From Kiritimatiellia bacterium (GTDB lineage Bacteria; Verrucomicrobiota; Kiritimatiellia; RFP12; UBA1067): a stretch of 17,353 nt of DNA. The notes under the pieces were generated by a model. The model saw only the letters and a program-made list of their open reading frames with translations, did not search any database and was not told where the DNA came from. The stretch spans positions 1 through 17,353 of the forward strand of contig JAGBZQ010000107.1 in assembly GCA_017628165.1 (NCBI GenBank), written 5' to 3'. The first letter of the stretch is position 1, and the number at the start of each line of letters is the position of its first letter. Position numbers and translations under genes: made by a program. Below, one piece after another: positions 14,603 through 17,353 of this stretch.

Positions 14603-14644
14603 AAATAACGGCAGAGACAATCGCTACTGCTGAATGAACAGACG

Positions 14645-16081
14645 CTAAATGCTCCAGCCGCCGAGCTTTAGGACGCGGCAAGTCTCGGAGACCAAAAGTG
14701 CAATCATTAGAACGGGAGCTACAAATCTTACCGTAAAAGAATAAAACCTTTTGGCCTTCATGACCGCACCTGCCGCCTCGCATTCCTCAAAAATCGTCTT
14801 CGGCTTAAGTATCCACCCTGCAAAAACACAGGTAAGCGCGGCAAGAATGGGCATCATGACGGAGTTGGCCGAGAAATCAAAGAAATCAAGAAATTGCATT
14901 CCAAAAATGGTAATATGTCCCCATACTCCGTAACCGAATGCGGAGAAAGACGCAAGAAAGATCAATACCGAAGCCACAATCAGAGTAGACTTGGCGCGCG
15001 CCATTTTGAAAAGATCGCAGACAGATGCCACACACGCCTCGAAAAGAGATATTGCCGATGTGGCGGCCGCAAAAATCACAAGAAGGAAAAACACCATTCC
15101 TATCCATGCGCCCGCAACACCTAACGACGCAAACACCTTAGGAAGCGTCACAAACATAAGTCCAGGGCCTTCCTTCATGGCTGTTTCAACCGGAATCCCG
15201 TTCTTGACCGCAAAAAGATAAACAACGGGAATAATCATAAGCCCTGCTATCAACGCCACGAAAGTATCGCATATTTCAATCCGGCGGACGCACTTTTCGA
15301 TGGAATCCGCTTTGCGCATATAACTGCCGTAAGTAATCATGATTCCCATTGCAAGCGAAAGCGAATAGAACATCTGCCCCACTGCGCCAAGAAGCGTCTT
15401 GGCAAGAAGCGCCACAGAAAATCCGCCGTCCGCGCCCTTGAACGAATTAAGATCAGGCACAAGGTAATATTTAAGCCCCGCCGCCGATCCCGGCATCAGC
15501 ATAACATAAACGGATATGGCAATCGCAATCAGGAAAAGAAGCGGCATCATCACAATATTCGATTTTTCGATTCCGTTTTTCACCCCGAGAACAATCACTC
15601 CGGCACATCCGGCGATAAAAAATACAGCGTAGGCAAAAGAAGCGTACGATGATGTGATAAACGAATCAAAAAACGCCTTTGAGCATTCCGCGCCAGCACC
15701 CATCGGCTCAACTCCGACAAATGCCATTAAAAGATACGTCTTGAAGAAATAAACAACCCATCCTCCGATAACGCAATAATACGGAAGAATCAAAAGCGGA
15801 ATGATCGTCCCGATAATTCCAAGGAATCCCCACTTCTTATTGAGAATCGAAAATGCCGTCAGCTGCGACTGACGAGTCCTGCGGCCGATTGCAACCTCTG
15901 TGAGCATAAGTGTAAAGCCAAGCGTGGCAACGAGCAGCAGATAAACTGCAATGAATGCGCCTCCGCCATACTGCGCGGCAAGATACGGAAATCGCCAAAG
16001 ATTCCCAAGCCCTATGGCCGATGCCGCTGCGGCAAGCACAAATGCGATCTGCCCAGACCAATTGGCACGCTTCTCCTCCAT
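14645..16081 (-). CDS. Sodium-dependent transporter, neurotransmitter:sodium symporter (NSS/SNF) family
   Basis: 478 residues with about 11 membrane helices, the form seen in many bacterial NSS transporters (LeuT fold). Helix 1 has the family signature NWSGQIAFVLAAAASAIGLG followed by NLWRFPY, in which the unwound part (about 22-33) contributes to sodium and substrate binding, then GGGAF and the conserved Glu of LTEVAIGR. Helix 6 (SLAMGIMITYGSYM) and helix 8 (AAATSAISLFEA, sodium site 2) are also recognisable. It probably imports an amino acid using the sodium gradient; the substrate cannot be told. The start lies 5 nt after the ribF stop. The gene ends 42 bp from the convergent endonuclease gene, a gap with no clear terminator hairpin. 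Confidence 0.92.
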   Translation of the reverse strand: MEEKRANWSGQIAFVLAAAASAIGLGNLWRFPYLAAQYGGGAFIAVYLLLVATLGFTLMLTEVAIGRRTRQSQLTAFSILNKKWGFLGIIGTIIPLLILPYYCVIGGWVVYFFKTYLLMAFVGVEPMGAGAECSKAFFDSFITSSYASFAYAVFFIAGCAGVIVLGVKNGIEKSNIVMMPLLFLIAIAISVYVMLMPGSAAGLKYYLVPDLNSFKGADGGFSVALLAKTLLGAVGQMFYSLSLAMGIMITYGSYMRKADSIEKCVRRIEICDTFVALIAGLMIIPVVYLFAVKNGIPVETAMKEGPGLMFVTLPKVFASLGVAGAWIGMVFFLLVIFAAATSAISLFEACVASVCDLFKMARAKSTLIVASVLIFLASFSAFGYGVWGHITIFGMQFLDFFDFSANSVMMPILAALTCVFAGWILKPKTIFEECEAAGAVMKAKRFYSFTVRFVAPVLMIALLVSETCRVLKLGGWSI

Positions 16082-16086
16082 AACCT

Positions 16087-16908
16087 CTACCTTTCTCCGA
16101 ACACTGCACGGCAGTCGGCGGATATTTGCGCTTTCAGCGCTTCAATTGAATTGAACTTCATCTCAGGGCGCAGAAACCTAACAAACCCTACACGGCAGGC
16201 GCCGTTCGAAAAATCGGGAAGCTCTCCAGCAAAATGAATTTCAAGAACACGATTCTCCCACGCATCCGCTCCCATTGTTGGAGCGTATCCGAAATTGGCG
16301 ACCGCATGCGCTCCCCCCACATAAACCTCATAAACGCCGGACTTGAGAAGACGCGAAAACTCCGAAAGACGAATATTCACCGTGGGATACCCCATTTTAG
16401 CCCCAAGCCCCTTGCCTCTCTCTACACTTCCGTCAAGCGTCCAAACTCTGCCGAGCATAGCATTAGCGTCAGCAAGAAAACCGTGCGAAATCGCCTCCCT
16501 GATTCTGGTGGACGATATCGCCGCGCCGTTGTACTCGGCATAACCTACGACTTCCACTTCATATCCCATGCGGCGCAGAAACTCTCCGTCACCCTCGCCG
16601 CCGTTCCCGAACCGCCAATTAGCTCCGCAGCGAACAGTCTTCACGTCCCCGAGCATCGCAAGAAAATCAGATGCGGAGATTCCCTGAAGCTCTTTCGTGA
16701 AATCAAGTGCGGTAACCTTCCTTACGCCACACTCCTTGATAGCCGCCACTTTCTCGTCAAACGGCATAAGCAAAGAAACCGCAGTTTCGGGAGTTAGAAT
16801 TTCAGACGGATGATTTCTGAATGTCAGCGCAGCAGTAGCGCCTTCAAGAATTTTCCGGTGTCCACGATGGACCCCGTCAAAAAATCCTACCGCCAGAACA
16901 TCCCCCAT
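16087..16908 (-). CDS. ribF: Bifunctional riboflavin kinase/FAD synthetase
   Basis: Converts riboflavin to FMN and FMN to FAD. The N-terminal adenylyltransferase domain shows GFFDGVHRGH (8-17), LTFRNHP (28-34), CGANWRFGNGGEGD (94-107) and ISSTRIREAI (131-140). The C-terminal flavokinase domain shows GRVWTLDGSVERGKGLGAKM followed by GYPTVNI (153-179), SGVYEVYV and FGYAPTMG, with LEIH carrying the conserved Glu. At 273 residues it is shorter than the usual 300-320. Most of the saving is between DGVHRGH and LTF, where about ten residues of the first helix are missing. The start is 2 nt after truB. A truB-ribF pair is a common bacterial order. FAD made here would supply TrxB and other flavoenzymes. 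Confidence 0.94.
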   Translation of the reverse strand: MGDVLAVGFFDGVHRGHRKILEGATAALTFRNHPSEILTPETAVSLLMPFDEKVAAIKECGVRKVTALDFTKELQGISASDFLAMLGDVKTVRCGANWRFGNGGEGDGEFLRRMGYEVEVVGYAEYNGAAISSTRIREAISHGFLADANAMLGRVWTLDGSVERGKGLGAKMGYPTVNIRLSEFSRLLKSGVYEVYVGGAHAVANFGYAPTMGADAWENRVLEIHFAGELPDFSNGACRVGFVRFLRPEMKFNSIEALKAQISADCRAVFGER

Positions 16909-16910
16909 AT

Positions 16911-17353
16911 TCAGAAATTCTTGACAAACGGTTTTACAAACTTAGGAAGATCCCCCATCTCTGCCTCAAGAAGCTTGTCAAAACGAACGGCCTCGTCAAG
17001 CGTCCATCGCCCCACTTTAACACGGCGAAGATCCTCGAGAACAGCCCCGCAGCCAAGGGCCTCGCCAAAATCATTGACGAGAGTGCGGACTATAAGCCCC
17101 TTGGTGGCTGAAACAGAAAAAGAAAACTTATTTCCCTCAAAGCGCTCAACATCAAACTTGTAAACATGCGCCAAAAAAGGCTTGTGCTCTCCTGTATCGG
17201 CAACTTCATACTCATGCGAAACATCACGGCGGACAGTGCACCAACGGCTCTCGGTCTGAAACACATCGCCCTTAAACTCGGGGAGCGTCTTTTCAATCAT
17301 CGCGTCGATATCTTCGGGGATGGGCTTTTCCGCTACAATCGCACCGTGGGAGT
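16911..17353 (-). CDS. truB: tRNA pseudouridine-55 synthase TruB, 5' part beyond window
   Basis: The C-terminal 146 codons of TruB, open to the right edge with no stop, so the start lies outside. TruB makes pseudouridine 55 in the T loop of tRNA. Recognisable: EFKGDVFQ, HEYEVADTGE (the Tyr stacking position), KFSFSVSATKGLIVRTLVND (the family's CSKGTYIRTLARD), FGEALGCGAVLEDLRRVKVG and a C-terminal helix ending FVKPFVKNF. The segment normally reading PPxFSAVKxxG is diverged to TESRWCTVRRD but keeps its length, so there is no sign of a frameshift. The catalytic Asp lies upstream of the window. The nearest in-frame ATG (17300) is internal. Confidence 0.88.
   Translation of the reverse strand, partial: SHGAIVAEKPIPEDIDAMIEKTLPEFKGDVFQTESRWCTVRRDVSHEYEVADTGEHKPFLAHVYKFDVERFEGNKFSFSVSATKGLIVRTLVNDFGEALGCGAVLEDLRRVKVGRWTLDEAVRFDKLLEAEMGDLPKFVKPFVKNF

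Noticed and set aside
14603..14644. Terminator between the convergent endonuclease and transporter genes
   Set aside because: Only a 4-bp GCAG/CTGC pairing is visible, with no T-run. Not enough to call.

Overview
The window is a dense, ordinary-looking stretch of bacterial chromosome. It has about 15 complete genes and one partial gene at each end. I see no rRNA, tRNA, CRISPR array, insertion sequence or phage gene. The best guess for the host is an uncultured member of the PVC superphylum, probably Kiritimatiellota or a close Verrucomicrobia/Lentisphaerae relative. This rests on the two secreted right-handed beta-helix proteins (one with a C-terminal module starting RYPWNNLVDIDY, a type I associate with Kiritimatiellota), the small CxxC zinc-ribbon protein, the compact RibF and the ftsH-cdaA gene order. 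It is inference from recall, not a database result.

Layout. (A) Positions 1-3165, minus strand: two tandem genes for exported beta-helix (adhesin-like) proteins, translationally coupled through an ATGATG/TGA overlap. The downstream one runs off the left edge. They have their own promoter, whose -10 overlaps a 9-bp perfect dyad. (B) 3222-7037, minus strand: a tightly packed cluster reading gpmI, secreted Amidase_2-type amidase, trxB, trxA (glycolysis, peptidoglycan cleavage, thioredoxin system). (C) 7038-7229: the only sizeable intergenic gap, holding two divergent extended -10 promoters. The rightward one sits so close to the ftsH start codon that the mRNA should be essentially leaderless. 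(D) 7230-14602, plus strand: a long operon of ftsH, cdaA, a 53-residue one-helix protein, ftsK, a rodZ-like gene, a zinc-ribbon gene and a DNA/RNA non-specific endonuclease. Most junctions are 4-bp ATGA overlaps or gaps of 16 nt or less. (E) 14645-17353, minus strand, convergent with D: truB (5' part outside the window), ribF and a sodium-coupled (NSS family) transporter, with gaps of 2 and 5 nt.

How the genes fit together. Block D joins membrane-protein quality control (FtsH), c-di-AMP synthesis (CdaA), chromosome translocation at division (FtsK) and cell-shape control (RodZ-like). The amidase in block B is also an envelope enzyme. No gene-free stretch exceeds 300 bases.

Points most worth a second look: (1) ftsK carries an in-frame TAA between its third and fourth membrane segments, with both halves in the same frame and no Shine-Dalgarno before the second half. 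(2) The gene in the usual cdaR/ybbR position encodes only the N-terminal membrane helix expected of that family and none of its extracellular domains. (3) ftsH appears to have a leaderless transcript. (4) Gene 1, the beta-helix protein at the left edge, is open to the window boundary and is easily missed because long antisense reading frames cover it.
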